Positions 52,008-61,535 of a stretch of DNA of 64,000 nt are shown one piece after another. The stretch covers positions 10,905 to 74,904 of the forward strand of contig NZ_DFUE01000090.1 in the NCBI RefSeq assembly GCF_002379585.1, read 5' to 3'. The position numbers and the translations under genes are program-made. The notes beneath the pieces are model-generated. The model was not told where the DNA came from. It made no database searches and worked only from the letters and a program-made list of their open reading frames with translations. Source of the stretch: Pseudomonas sp. UBA4194. Lineage in GTDB: Bacteria > Pseudomonadota > Gammaproteobacteria > Pseudomonadales > Pseudomonadaceae. Each line of letters opens with the position of its first letter. Within the stretch, counting starts at the first letter, position 1.

Positions 52008-53354
52008 GTGTCTCTGATCGCTTCTTCCCACTTCCGCATCGTTGTCGGCCTCGGCAAGAGCGGCATGTCCCTGGTGCGTTTTCTCGCGCGCCAGGGCGTG
52101 GCCTTCGCCGTGGCCGACACGCGCGAGAATCCGCCGGAGCTGGCAACCCTGCGCCGCGATTTCCCGCAGGTGGAAGTGCGCTGTGGCGAACTGGACGTCG
52201 AGTTCCTGTGCCGCGCCGATGAGCTGTACGTGAGCCCCGGCCTGGCGTTGGCGACTCCGGCGTTGCAGCAGGCTGCAGCCCGTGGCGTTCAGCTGTCCGG
52301 GGACATCGATCTGTTCGCCCGGCACGCCAAGGCACCGATCGTCGCCATCAGCGGTTCCAATGCCAAGAGCACCGTCACCACCCTGGTAGGCGAGATGGCT
52401 GTGGCGGCAGGCAAGCGTGTGGCAGTGGGCGGCAACCTGGGCGAGCCGGCGCTGGATCTGCTCGCCGATGACATCGAGCTGTATGTACTGGAGCTGTCCA
52501 GCTTCCAGCTGGAAACCACCCACCAGCTCAATGCCGAAGTGGCCACGGTACTCAATGTCAGCGAAGACCACATGGACCGCTACAGCGGTCTTCCGGCCTA
52601 TCACCTGGCCAAGCATCGGATCTTCCGCGGTGCGCGCAAGGTGGTCTTCAACCGCCAGGATGCCCTGAGCCGGCCGCTGATGGGCGAAGGCCTGCCATGC
52701 TGGACCTTCGGTTTGAACATTCCGGATTTCAAGGCCTTCGGCCTGCGCGAAGAAAACGGCCAGAAATACCTGGCCTATGAGTTCCAGAACCTGATGCCGG
52801 TCAGCGACCTGAAAGTACGCGGCGCTCACAACCAGGCCAATGCCCTGGCCGCGCTGGCGCTGGGTCATGCCGTGGGCCTGCCGTTCGAGACCATGCTCAC
52901 CAGTCTGCGCGCGTTCAGCGGCTTGCCGCACCGCTGCCAGTGGCTGCGCGAGCGTGACGGCGTGGCCTGGTACGACGACTCCAAGGCCACCAACGTCGGC
53001 GCGGCCATTGCCGCCGTCGAAGGCCTGGGTGCCGACATCGACGGCAAGCTGGTGCTGGTGGCCGGTGGCGATGGCAAGGGTGCCGACTTCAGCTCGCTGC
53101 GCGCGCCGGTCGATCGCTACTGCCGTGCCGTGGTGCTGCTGGGGCGCGACGCGCCGCAGGTTGCCGCTGCGTTGGGTAACGGTGTGCCCCAGGTCAACGC
53201 CGGTTCCATCGAGGAAGTGGTCCAGCGCTGCGCCGAACTGGCCCAGCCTGGCGATGCCGTGCTGCTGTCGCCGGCCTGTGCAAGCCTGGACATGTTCAAG
53301 AATTACGAAGAACGCGGACGTCTGTTCGCTCAGGCTGTGGAGGGCTTGTCATGA
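52008..53354 (+). CDS. murD: UDP-MurNAc-L-alanine:D-glutamate ligase MurD
   Basis: 448 residues from a GTG start. P-loop reads SGSNAKSTVTTL (about 117-128): the usual Gly before Lys is Ala. Other motifs are ELSSFQLETT, NVSEDHMDRY and YDDSKATNVGA. I recall the same Ala in other Pseudomonas MurD proteins, so it is likely a lineage trait and the enzyme active. Overlaps ftsW by 4 bases. Confidence 0.97.
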   Translation: MSLIASSHFRIVVGLGKSGMSLVRFLARQGVAFAVADTRENPPELATLRRDFPQVEVRCGELDVEFLCRADELYVSPGLALATPALQQAAARGVQLSGDIDLFARHAKAPIVAISGSNAKSTVTTLVGEMAVAAGKRVAVGGNLGEPALDLLADDIELYVLELSSFQLETTHQLNAEVATVLNVSEDHMDRYSGLPAYHLAKHRIFRGARKVVFNRQDALSRPLMGEGLPCWTFGLNIPDFKAFGLREENGQKYLAYEFQNLMPVSDLKVRGAHNQANALAALALGHAVGLPFETMLTSLRAFSGLPHRCQWLRERDGVAWYDDSKATNVGAAIAAVEGLGADIDGKLVLVAGGDGKGADFSSLRAPVDRYCRAVVLLGRDAPQVAAALGNGVPQVNAGSIEEVVQRCAELAQPGDAVLLSPACASLDMFKNYEERGRLFAQAVEGLS

Positions 53355-54565
53355 TCTTTGGTGTGATCAAGCCATTTCCATCACCGCTGATCAGCGGCCG
53401 TGGCATCGACATCGATTTCGCCATGCTGGCCGGCTGCCTGGCGCTGCTGGGCCTGGGCCTGGTGATGATCACCTCGGCTTCCTCGGAAGTGGCGGCGGTC
53501 AACGCCGGCAACCCGTTGTCGATGATGATCCGCCATCTGGTGTATCTGGTCATCGGCGTCGGCACCTGCATCGTTACCATGATGGTGCCCATCGCCACCT
53601 GGCAGCGCCTGGGCGGCACCTTGCTGCTCGGTGCCTTCGGCTTGCTGATCATGGTGCTGCTGCCCGGTATCGGCCGTGAAGTGAACGGCTCGATGCGCTG
53701 GATTGGCTTCGGCATGTTCAACGTCCAGCCTTCGGAGATCGCCAAGGTCTTTGTGGTGCTGTTCCTGGCCGGTTATCTGGTCCGTCGCCAGCAGGAAGTG
53801 CGTGACAGCTGGATGGGCTTCTTCAAGCCGTTCTTCGTGCTGCTGCCGATGGCCGGTCTGTTGCTGATGGAGCCCGACTTCGGCGCCACCGTGGTGATGA
53901 TGGGGGCGGCTGCGGCCATGCTGTTCCTGGGGGGCGTGGGCCTGTTCCGTTTCGCCCTGATGGTGGCGCTGGCGGTGGGCGCGGTGTTCGTCCTGGTGCA
54001 GGCCCAGCCCTATCGCATGGCACGCCTGATCACCTTCACCGACCCTTGGAGCGACCAGTTCGGTTCCGGCTACCAGTTGACCCAGGCACTCATTGCCTTT
54101 GGTCGCGGCCAATGGTTCGGCGTCGGCCTGGGCAACAGTGTCCAGAAGCAGTTCTACCTGCCCGAAGCCCATACCGACTTCGTGTTTTCGGTACTGGCTG
54201 AAGAACTCGGTGTGGTCGGCTCGCTGTGCACCGTGGCGTTGTTCGTGTTCGTGTGTATCCGCGGCATGTACATCGGCTACTGGGCCGAGCGCGCCAAGCA
54301 GTATTTCGCAGCCTATGTGGCCTACGGCCTGTCGTTCCTGTGGATCGGTCAGTTCCTGATCAACATCGGCGTGAACGTCGGCCTGTTGCCGACCAAGGGT
54401 CTGACCCTGCCGTTCCTCAGTTATGGCGGCAGCTCCCTGGTGATCTGCTGCGCCTGCCTGGGCCTGTTGCTGCGGATCGAGTGGGAGAGTCGCTCGCACC
54501 TGGGCAGCGAAGAGGTGGAGTTCAGCGAAAGCGACTTCGCCGAGGAGACGCCCCATGGCCGATAA
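53351..54565 (+). CDS. ftsW: Septal peptidoglycan polymerase FtsW (SEDS)
   Basis: 404-residue SEDS glycosyltransferase with about ten transmembrane helices. Conserved parts are the catalytic Asp loop AEELGVVGSL and EAHTDFVFSV, and the C-terminal PFLSYGGSSLVI. Works with FtsI at the septum. Ends inside the murG start (11-base overlap). Confidence 0.97.
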   Translation: MIFGVIKPFPSPLISGRGIDIDFAMLAGCLALLGLGLVMITSASSEVAAVNAGNPLSMMIRHLVYLVIGVGTCIVTMMVPIATWQRLGGTLLLGAFGLLIMVLLPGIGREVNGSMRWIGFGMFNVQPSEIAKVFVVLFLAGYLVRRQQEVRDSWMGFFKPFFVLLPMAGLLLMEPDFGATVVMMGAAAAMLFLGGVGLFRFALMVALAVGAVFVLVQAQPYRMARLITFTDPWSDQFGSGYQLTQALIAFGRGQWFGVGLGNSVQKQFYLPEAHTDFVFSVLAEELGVVGSLCTVALFVFVCIRGMYIGYWAERAKQYFAAYVAYGLSFLWIGQFLINIGVNVGLLPTKGLTLPFLSYGGSSLVICCACLGLLLRIEWESRSHLGSEEVEFSESDFAEETPHGR

Positions 54566-55631
54566 GGGCAACGTGCTGATCATGGCCGGCGGCACCGGCG
54601 GCCACGTGTTCCCGGCGCTGGCCTGTGCCCGTGAGTTCCAGGCCCGCGGTTTCACCGTGCACTGGCTGGGTACTCCCCGTGGCATCGAGAACGAGTTGGT
54701 GCCTGCCAACGGCCTGCCGTTGCACCTGATCGACGTCAGCGGTGTGCGCGGCAAGGGCAAGCTGTCGCTGCTCAAGGCGCCGTTCGCCATCCTCAAGGCG
54801 ATGCTCCAGGCTCGCCGTGTCATTGGTCAGTTGCAGCCGGTCTGCGTGGTGGGCTTTGGTGGCTACCTGACAGGCCCGGGCGGCCTGGCCGCACGCCTGG
54901 CCGGAGTGCCGGTGATCGTGCACGAACAGAACGCCGTGGCCGGTACCGCCAATCGGTTGCTGGTGCCGTTCGCCAGCCGAGTCTGCGAAGCTTTCCCGAA
55001 TACCTTCGGTCCTTCGGCCAAGCGCCGCACCACGGGCAACCCGGTGCGCAGCGAGCTGTTTCTGGAAACCCCGCGCCAGACCCTGGCCGGCCGCCAGCCT
55101 CGGTTGTTGATCCTGGGCGGCAGCCTGGGTGCCGAACCCTTGAACAAGCTGCTGCCTGAAGCGCTGGCCCAGGTGCCGGTCCAGTACCGCCCCGAGGTGT
55201 TCCATCAGGCCGGCAAGAAGCACGATGAAGTGACCGCCGAGCGTTATCGCGCTGCCGGCGTCGAGGCGCAAGTGGCGCCGTTCATCAAGGACATGGCCCA
55301 AGCCTATGGCTGGGCCGACCTGGTGGTCTGCCGCGCTGGCGCCCTGACCATCAGTGAACTGGCGGCCGCTGGGCTGCCGTCGTTGCTGGTGCCGCTGCCC
55401 CACGCGATCGACGATCACCAGACGCGCAACGCCGATTATCTGGCTCGTGAAGGCGCTGCCTTCCTCATGCCACAAGCGACAACCGGCGCTTCGGAACTTG
55501 CCGAGCGTCTGAAAGAGGTTTTGATGCAACCGGAAAAACTGCTGACCATGGCGAGCACCGCACGCCGCCTGGCCAAACCCGATGCCACCCGTACCGTCGT
55601 CGATGTCTGCCTGGAGGTGGCCCATGGTTGA
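54555..55631 (+). CDS. murG: Lipid II synthase MurG
   Basis: 358-residue GT-B glycosyltransferase adding GlcNAc to lipid I at the inner face of the membrane. The N-terminal GGTGGHVFPALA loop, VVGFGGYLTGPGGLAA, HEQNAVAGTANRLL and the donor-binding CRAGALTISELAAAGLPSLL (C-domain) are present. Overlaps murC by 8 bases. Confidence 0.98.
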   Translation: MADKGNVLIMAGGTGGHVFPALACAREFQARGFTVHWLGTPRGIENELVPANGLPLHLIDVSGVRGKGKLSLLKAPFAILKAMLQARRVIGQLQPVCVVGFGGYLTGPGGLAARLAGVPVIVHEQNAVAGTANRLLVPFASRVCEAFPNTFGPSAKRRTTGNPVRSELFLETPRQTLAGRQPRLLILGGSLGAEPLNKLLPEALAQVPVQYRPEVFHQAGKKHDEVTAERYRAAGVEAQVAPFIKDMAQAYGWADLVVCRAGALTISELAAAGLPSLLVPLPHAIDDHQTRNADYLAREGAAFLMPQATTGASELAERLKEVLMQPEKLLTMASTARRLAKPDATRTVVDVCLEVAHG

Positions 55632-57069
55632 GAATCAGAAAGCCATGCCGCAGCCGGAAATGCGCCGCATCCGCCGTATCCACTTCGTCGGCATCGGCGG
55701 TGTGGGCATGTGCGGCATCGCCGAGGTGCTGTTGAACCTGGGTTATCAGGTGTCAGGCTCGGACCTCAAGGCCTCGCCGGTCACCGAGCGCCTGACCTCG
55801 TTCGGCGCTGAAATCTTCATTGGCCACCGCGCCGAGAATGCCGCCAGCGCCGATGTGTTGGTAGTGTCCAGTGCCGTCAACACCAGCAACCCGGAAGTGG
55901 CCACCGCCCTGGAACGCCGCATCCCCGTGGTGCCACGCGCCGAGATGCTGGCCGAGCTGATGCGCTACCGTCACGGCATCGCCGTGGCCGGGACCCACGG
56001 GAAGACCACCACCACCAGCCTGATCGCCTCGGTATTCGCCGCAGGCGGCCTGGACCCGACCTTCGTCATTGGTGGCCGACTGAATGCCGCCGGCACCAAT
56101 GCGCAGTTGGGCACCAGCCGCTACCTGATCGCCGAAGCCGATGAATCGGACGCCAGCTTCCTGCACCTGCAGCCGTTGGTGGCCGTGGTCACCAATATCG
56201 ACGCCGATCATATGGCCACCTACGGCGGTGACTTCAATGTCTTGAAGAAGACGTTCGTCGAGTTTCTCCACAACCTGCCGTTCTACGGCCTGGCCGTGGT
56301 TTGCCTGGACGATCCGGTGGTGCGCGAGATTCTCCCGCAGATCGCCCGTCCGACCCTGACCTATGGCACCAGCGAAGAAGCCGACGTGCGCGCTATCAAT
56401 GTGCGCCAGCAAGGCATGCTGACCCACTTCACCGTGCTGCGCCGCGATCGCGAGCCGCTCAACGTGTCGGTCAACATGCCAGGCAACCACAACGTGCTGA
56501 ACTCCCTGGCCACCATCGCCATCGCCACCGACGAGGGCATCAGCGACGAGGCCATCGTTCAGGGCCTGTCGGGCTTCCAGGGCGTGGGTCGCCGCTTTCA
56601 GGTGTACGGCGAACTGCCTGTGGAAGGCGGTAGCGTGATGCTGGTGGACGACTACGGTCATCACCCTCGCGAAGTGGCTGCCGTGATCAGCGCCGTTCGT
56701 GGCGGCTGGCCCGATAAACGTCTGGTGATGGTATACCAGCCGCATCGCTTCAGCCGTACCCGCGACCTGTACGACGATTTCGTACAAGTGCTGGCGGACG
56801 CCAACGTCTTGTTGCTGATGGAGGTCTATCCGGCTGGCGAAGAGCCGATTCCCGGGGCCGACAGCCGTCAGCTGTGCCACAGCATTCGTCAACGCGGCCA
56901 GCTGGACCCGATCTACATCGAACGTGGCGTGGAACTGGCGCCGCTGGTCAAGCCGCTGCTGCGCGCCGGCGATATCCTGCTGTGCCAAGGCGCCGGGGAC
57001 ATCGGTGGCCTGGCGCCGCAACTGCTCAAGAGCCCGCTGTTCGCCCAGGCCCCGGGGACGTCGAAATGA
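55624..57069 (+). CDS. murC: UDP-MurNAc:L-alanine ligase MurC
   Basis: 481 residues. N-terminal UDP-binding HFVGIGGVGMCGIAE, P-loop VAGTHGKTTTTSL near 120-132, EADESDASFL and DDYGHHPREV. ATG at 55624 gives the family start (MVENQKAMPQPEMRRI) and lies inside the end of murG. Overlaps ddlB by 4 bases. Confidence 0.98.
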   Translation: MVENQKAMPQPEMRRIRRIHFVGIGGVGMCGIAEVLLNLGYQVSGSDLKASPVTERLTSFGAEIFIGHRAENAASADVLVVSSAVNTSNPEVATALERRIPVVPRAEMLAELMRYRHGIAVAGTHGKTTTTSLIASVFAAGGLDPTFVIGGRLNAAGTNAQLGTSRYLIAEADESDASFLHLQPLVAVVTNIDADHMATYGGDFNVLKKTFVEFLHNLPFYGLAVVCLDDPVVREILPQIARPTLTYGTSEEADVRAINVRQQGMLTHFTVLRRDREPLNVSVNMPGNHNVLNSLATIAIATDEGISDEAIVQGLSGFQGVGRRFQVYGELPVEGGSVMLVDDYGHHPREVAAVISAVRGGWPDKRLVMVYQPHRFSRTRDLYDDFVQVLADANVLLLMEVYPAGEEPIPGADSRQLCHSIRQRGQLDPIYIERGVELAPLVKPLLRAGDILLCQGAGDIGGLAPQLLKSPLFAQAPGTSK

Positions 57070-58025
57070 ACGTCCTTGACCTCAATACCCTGCGCTCGAA
57101 CATCGCGCCGAGCGATTTCGGCCGCGTAGCCGTGCTGTACGGCGGCAAGAGCGCCGAGCGTGAAGTGTCGCTCAAGTCGGGCGCGGCCTGCCTGCAGGCG
57201 CTGCAGGACGCCGGTGTCGACGCTTTCGGCATCGATGTCGGCGACGATCTGCTGGCGCGCCTGCAAGCCGAGAAAATCGACCGCGCCTTCATCATCCTGC
57301 ACGGTCGTGGCGGTGAAGATGGCAGCATGCAAGGCTTGCTCGAGTGCCTGGACATTCCCTACACCGGCAGCGGCATCCTGGCCAGCGCCCTGGCCATGGA
57401 CAAACTACGCACCAAACAGGTGTGGCAGAGCCTGGACCTGCCGACGCCACGGCACGCGGTGCTGGGCAGCGAGTTCGACTGTATTTGCGCGGCGACGGAA
57501 CTGGGCTTCCCTTTGATCGTCAAACCCGCCCATGAAGGTTCAAGCATCGGTATGGCCAAGGTGACCGGCGTCGACGAATTGGTCCACGCCTGGAAAGCCG
57601 CCAGTACCTACGATTCGCAAGTCCTGGTAGAGCAATGGATTCAAGGTCCGGAGTTCACCATCGCGACCCTGCGTGGCCAGGTTCTGCCGCCGATTGCCCT
57701 GGGCACCCCGCATTCGTTCTACGACTACGACGCCAAGTACCTGGCCAACGACACCCAATACCGCATTCCGTGCGGGCTGGACGCGGCCAAGGAACAGGAA
57801 CTCATCGAACTGACCGCACGCGCCTGTGATGCCATCGGCATCAAGGGTTGGGCGCGTGTGGATGTGATGCAAGACCAGCAGGGCCGCTTCTGGCTGCTGG
57901 AAGTGAACACGGCCCCAGGCATGACCGATCACAGCCTGGTTCCCATGGCGGCGAAAGCTGCCGGTCTGGACTTCCAGCAGTTGGTGCTGGCGATCCTGGC
58001 CGCAAGCTGCGAGGCGCGAGGTTAA
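57066..58025 (+). CDS. ddlB: D-alanine:D-alanine ligase B
   Basis: 319-residue ATP-grasp enzyme supplying D-Ala-D-Ala to MurF. Motifs VLYGGKSAEREVSLKSG, LHGRGGEDGSMQG, KPAHEGSSIGM and the Mg-binding LLEVNTAPGMTDHSLVPMAA. The start (ATGAACGTC) overlaps the murC stop. Confidence 0.97.
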   Translation: MNVLDLNTLRSNIAPSDFGRVAVLYGGKSAEREVSLKSGAACLQALQDAGVDAFGIDVGDDLLARLQAEKIDRAFIILHGRGGEDGSMQGLLECLDIPYTGSGILASALAMDKLRTKQVWQSLDLPTPRHAVLGSEFDCICAATELGFPLIVKPAHEGSSIGMAKVTGVDELVHAWKAASTYDSQVLVEQWIQGPEFTIATLRGQVLPPIALGTPHSFYDYDAKYLANDTQYRIPCGLDAAKEQELIELTARACDAIGIKGWARVDVMQDQQGRFWLLEVNTAPGMTDHSLVPMAAKAAGLDFQQLVLAILAASCEARG

Positions 58026-58029
58026 GACC

Positions 58030-58899
58030 ATGCAAGGCCCAATGATTCGTCATCAGTCACCCGCCATCGGCCGCAACAAGCCGGTGCCGCGTGGCGCCAG
58101 TCGAATGGTGGCCAAGGAGCCGCTGTCGGTGCGCCTGCCCAAGGCCAATTTCAGCGTCTTCAAGAAGCTGATGTGGCCCGTGTTGCTGGTGGGCCTGGGC
58201 TTCGGTACCTACGAGGGCGCGCAGTACCTGCTGCCGTACGCCGACCGTCCGATCACCAAGGTGGCGGTGCAGGGCGACCTCAGCTACATCAACCAGCAGT
58301 CGGTGCAGGAACGTATCCAACCTTATGTGGGCGCCACGTTCTTCAGCATCGACCTGACGCGCATGCGCACCGAACTCGAGACCATGCCCTGGATCGCCCA
58401 CGCCGAAGTGCGGCGGGTATGGCCCGATCAGGTCGTGATCCGCCTCGAAGAGCAACTGCCGGTCGCGCGCTGGGGCAATGAAGCCCTGCTCAACAACCAG
58501 GGTGAGGCATTCGCGCCGCGCGAACTGGGCAACTACGAACACTTGCCGCAGTTGTTTGGTCCGGCACGGGCCCAACAGCAGGTGATGCAGCAATACCAGG
58601 TGCTGAGTCAGATGCTCCGTCCACTGGGCTATTCGGTAGCCAGGCTGGAATTGACCGAACGTGGCAGCTGGTTTCTGACCACAGGCGCAGGAAGCGCCGG
58701 CCCAGGCATCGAGCTGTTGCTGGGACGTGACCACTTGCTGGAAAAAATGCGCCGCTTTATCGCCATTTACGACAAGACACTTAAAGATCAGATCACGAAT
58801 ATCGCGCGTATCGACCTGCGTTATGCCAACGGTTTGGCCGTGGGCTGGCGCGATCCGAACGCCCCGACGTCGGATACGCCCGCCGTCGCGAAGAATTGA
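58030..58899 (+). CDS. ftsQ: Cell division protein FtsQ
   Basis: 289 residues: cytoplasmic basic tail, one transmembrane helix (LMWPVLLVGLGFGTYEGAQY, about 46-65), POTRA domain (ITKVAVQGDLSYINQQSVQE) and the FtsQ beta domain. Part of the FtsQLB complex. Two in-frame ATGs (58030, 58042); the first is used since it sits 4 bases after ddlB, though the second cannot be excluded. Confidence 0.95.
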   Translation: MQGPMIRHQSPAIGRNKPVPRGASRMVAKEPLSVRLPKANFSVFKKLMWPVLLVGLGFGTYEGAQYLLPYADRPITKVAVQGDLSYINQQSVQERIQPYVGATFFSIDLTRMRTELETMPWIAHAEVRRVWPDQVVIRLEEQLPVARWGNEALLNNQGEAFAPRELGNYEHLPQLFGPARAQQQVMQQYQVLSQMLRPLGYSVARLELTERGSWFLTTGAGSAGPGIELLLGRDHLLEKMRRFIAIYDKTLKDQITNIARIDLRYANGLAVGWRDPNAPTSDTPAVAKN

Positions 58900-58913
58900 G
58901 AAGAGGCAGGACC

Positions 58914-60173
58914 ATGGCAAACGTGCAAAGCGGCAAAATGATCGTCGGACTCGACATCGGGACCTCCAAGGTGGTGGCGCTGGTGGGCGAAGTCGCGGCC
59001 GACGGTACGCTGGACATCGTCGGGATCGGTACGCACCCCTCGCGCGGCTTGAAGAAAGGCGTGGTAGTGAATATCGAGTCCACCGTCGCGTCGATCCAAC
59101 GCGCGGTGGAAGAGGCCCAGCTGATGGCCGGTTGCCGCATTCACTCGGCATTCGTCGGCGTGGCCGGCAACCACATTCGCAGCCTCAACTCCCACGGCAT
59201 CGTTGCCATCCGCGACCGTGAAGTGAGCACCGCGGACCTGGAGCGCGTGCTCGACGCCGCCCAGGCCGTGGCCATTCCTGCCGATCAGCGCGTGCTGCAT
59301 ACCCTGCCGCAGGATTACGTGATCGATAACCAGGAGGGCGTACGCGAACCTCTGGGCATGTCGGGCGTGCGTCTGGAAGCCAAGGTTCACGTGGTCACCT
59401 GCGCAGTCAATGCGGCGCAGAACATCGAGAAGTGCGTGCGCCGCTGCGGTCTGGAAATCGACGACATCATTCTCGAGCAACTGGCCTCGGCCTACTCGGT
59501 ACTGACCGACGACGAGAAAGAGCTGGGCGTCTGCCTGGTGGACATCGGTGGTGGCACCACCGACATCGCCATCTTCACCGAAGGCGCGATCCGCCACACC
59601 GCAGTGATCCCGATCGCCGGTGACCAGGTCACCAACGACATTGCCATGGCCTTGCGTACGCCGACCCAGTACGCCGAAGAAATCAAGATCCGTTACGCCT
59701 GCGCCCTGGCCAAGCTGGCCGGCGCCGGCGAAACCATCAAGGTGCCGAGCGTGGGCGATCGTCCGCCGCGCGAATTGTCGCGCCAGGCGTTGGCCGAAGT
59801 GGTCGAGCCGCGGTACGACGAGCTGTTCACCTTGATCCAGGCCGAACTGCGTCGCAGCGGCTACGAAGACCTTATCCCGGCCGGCATCGTGCTGACCGGG
59901 GGTACAGCAAAAATGGAAGGCGCGGTCGAACTGGCCGAAGAAATCTTCCACATGCCGGTACGCCTGGGCGTACCGCATACCGTTCGGGGGCTGAGCGACG
60001 TGATCAGCAACCCGATCTACTCCACCGGCGTGGGCCTGTTGATGTATGGCCTGCAGAAGCAGTCCGATGGCTTGAATCTGTCAGGTATCAGCAACAGCAG
60101 TAGCAGTTATAGCGACGACACCAAGGCTCCAGTGCTGGAACGGCTGAAGCGTTGGGTGCAAGGCAATTTCTGA
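58914..60173 (+). CDS. ftsA: Cell division protein FtsA
   Basis: 419-residue actin-fold ATPase that anchors FtsZ to the membrane. Phosphate 1 motif VGLDIGTSKVVALVGE near the N-terminus, VDIGGGTTDIAIFTEG, and the C-terminal amphipathic membrane-binding peptide VLERLKRWVQGNF. The start at 58914 follows GAAGAGGCAGG; an upstream ATG at 58896 overlaps ftsQ and is less likely. Confidence 0.97.
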   Translation: MANVQSGKMIVGLDIGTSKVVALVGEVAADGTLDIVGIGTHPSRGLKKGVVVNIESTVASIQRAVEEAQLMAGCRIHSAFVGVAGNHIRSLNSHGIVAIRDREVSTADLERVLDAAQAVAIPADQRVLHTLPQDYVIDNQEGVREPLGMSGVRLEAKVHVVTCAVNAAQNIEKCVRRCGLEIDDIILEQLASAYSVLTDDEKELGVCLVDIGGGTTDIAIFTEGAIRHTAVIPIAGDQVTNDIAMALRTPTQYAEEIKIRYACALAKLAGAGETIKVPSVGDRPPRELSRQALAEVVEPRYDELFTLIQAELRRSGYEDLIPAGIVLTGGTAKMEGAVELAEEIFHMPVRLGVPHTVRGLSDVISNPIYSTGVGLLMYGLQKQSDGLNLSGISNSSSSYSDDTKAPVLERLKRWVQGNF

Positions 60174-60229
60174 TTCAAAACGGCAGTAGCGGTAGGCGCA
60201 CAAAACTAGAGAATGAAAGGAGAGGGCAC

Positions 60230-61423
60230 ATGTTCGAACTCGTAGACAACATCCCGCAAAGCCCGGTAATCAAAGTTATCGGTGTCGGCGGTGGCGGCGG
60301 CAACGCCGTCAACCACATGGTCAAGAGCAACATCGAAGGCGTTGAATTCATCTGCGCCAACACCGATGCGCAGGCGCTGAAGAACATCGGCGCACGCACC
60401 ATCCTGCAACTGGGCACCGGCGTGACCAAGGGTCTGGGCGCTGGCGCCAACCCGGAAGTCGGCCGTCAGGCCGCGATGGAAGACCGCGAGCGTATCGCTG
60501 AAGTGCTGCAAGGCACCAACATGGTCTTCATCACCACCGGCATGGGTGGCGGCACCGGTACCGGTGCAGCACCGATCATTGCCGAAGTGGCCAAGGAAAT
60601 GGGCATCCTGACCGTTGCGGTCGTGACCCGTCCGTTCCCGTTCGAAGGCCGCAAGCGCATGCAGATCGCCGATGAAGGCATCCGCGCGCTGTCCGAAAGC
60701 GTCGACTCGTTGATCACCATTCCCAACGAGAAACTGCTGACCATCCTGGGCAAGGACGCCAGCCTGCTGTCGGCTTTCGCCAAGGCTGACGATGTACTGG
60801 CCGGTGCCGTTCGCGGTATCTCCGACATCATCAAGCGTCCGGGCATGATCAACGTCGACTTCGCCGACGTGCGCACCGTGATGAGCGAGATGGGCATGGC
60901 GATGATGGGTACCGGTTGCGCCAGCGGCCCGAACCGCGCGCGCGAGGCCACCGAAGCGGCCATCCGCAACCCGTTGCTCGAAGACGTCAACCTGCAGGGC
61001 GCCCGCGGCATCCTGGTCAACATCACCGCAGGTCCCGACCTGTCGCTAGGTGAATACTCCGACGTGGGTAGCATCATCGAGGCGTTCGCTTCCGACCACG
61101 CAATGGTCAAGGTGGGCACCGTGATCGATCCGGACATGCGTGACGAGCTGCACGTGACCGTTGTGGCCACCGGCCTGGGTGCCAAGATCGAGAAGCCTGT
61201 GAAGGTCATCGACAACACCATGCAGACCGCTGCCCAGACGCCACCGCCTTCGCAGCAGCCAGCACGCCAGGATCAGCCTTCGGTGAACTACCGTGACCTG
61301 GACCGTCCGACCGTGATGCGCAACCAGGCTCACGGCGGTGCTGCCGCTGCGGCCAAGCTGAACCCTCAGGATGACCTGGATTATCTGGACATCCCGGCCT
61401 TCCTGCGTCGTCAGGCCGATTAA
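60230..61423 (+). CDS. ftsZ: Cell division protein FtsZ
   Basis: 397-residue tubulin homologue. GTP signature GMGGGTGTGAAPIIAEVAKE near 104-123, T7 synergy loop NVDFADVRTVM, a Gln/Pro-rich linker (about 318-375) and the conserved C-terminal peptide DDLDYLDIPAFLRRQ that binds FtsA and ZipA. AAAGGAGAGGG lies just before the ATG at 60230. Confidence 0.99.
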   Translation: MFELVDNIPQSPVIKVIGVGGGGGNAVNHMVKSNIEGVEFICANTDAQALKNIGARTILQLGTGVTKGLGAGANPEVGRQAAMEDRERIAEVLQGTNMVFITTGMGGGTGTGAAPIIAEVAKEMGILTVAVVTRPFPFEGRKRMQIADEGIRALSESVDSLITIPNEKLLTILGKDASLLSAFAKADDVLAGAVRGISDIIKRPGMINVDFADVRTVMSEMGMAMMGTGCASGPNRAREATEAAIRNPLLEDVNLQGARGILVNITAGPDLSLGEYSDVGSIIEAFASDHAMVKVGTVIDPDMRDELHVTVVATGLGAKIEKPVKVIDNTMQTAAQTPPPSQQPARQDQPSVNYRDLDRPTVMRNQAHGGAAAAAKLNPQDDLDYLDIPAFLRRQAD

Positions 61424-61474
61424 TGCAATTTATCAGGGGTATAAGGGTGATTGGTGTTCAGCAAAGGCTCGGTC

Positions 61475-61483
61475 TGCTATTAT
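61475..61483 (+). promoter_or_regulatory. Possible extended -10 promoter of lpxC
   Basis: TGCTATTAT (TG at 61475-61476, -10 TATTAT at 61478-61483), with no good -35 at normal spacing, 53 bases upstream of lpxC. It would allow lpxC expression apart from ftsZ. Confidence 0.4.
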
Positions 61484-61535
61484 CGCCAGCCTTTGTTGAT
61501 ACCAGTTCGCAATTTGCGCTGAAGCGGCCAATGCC

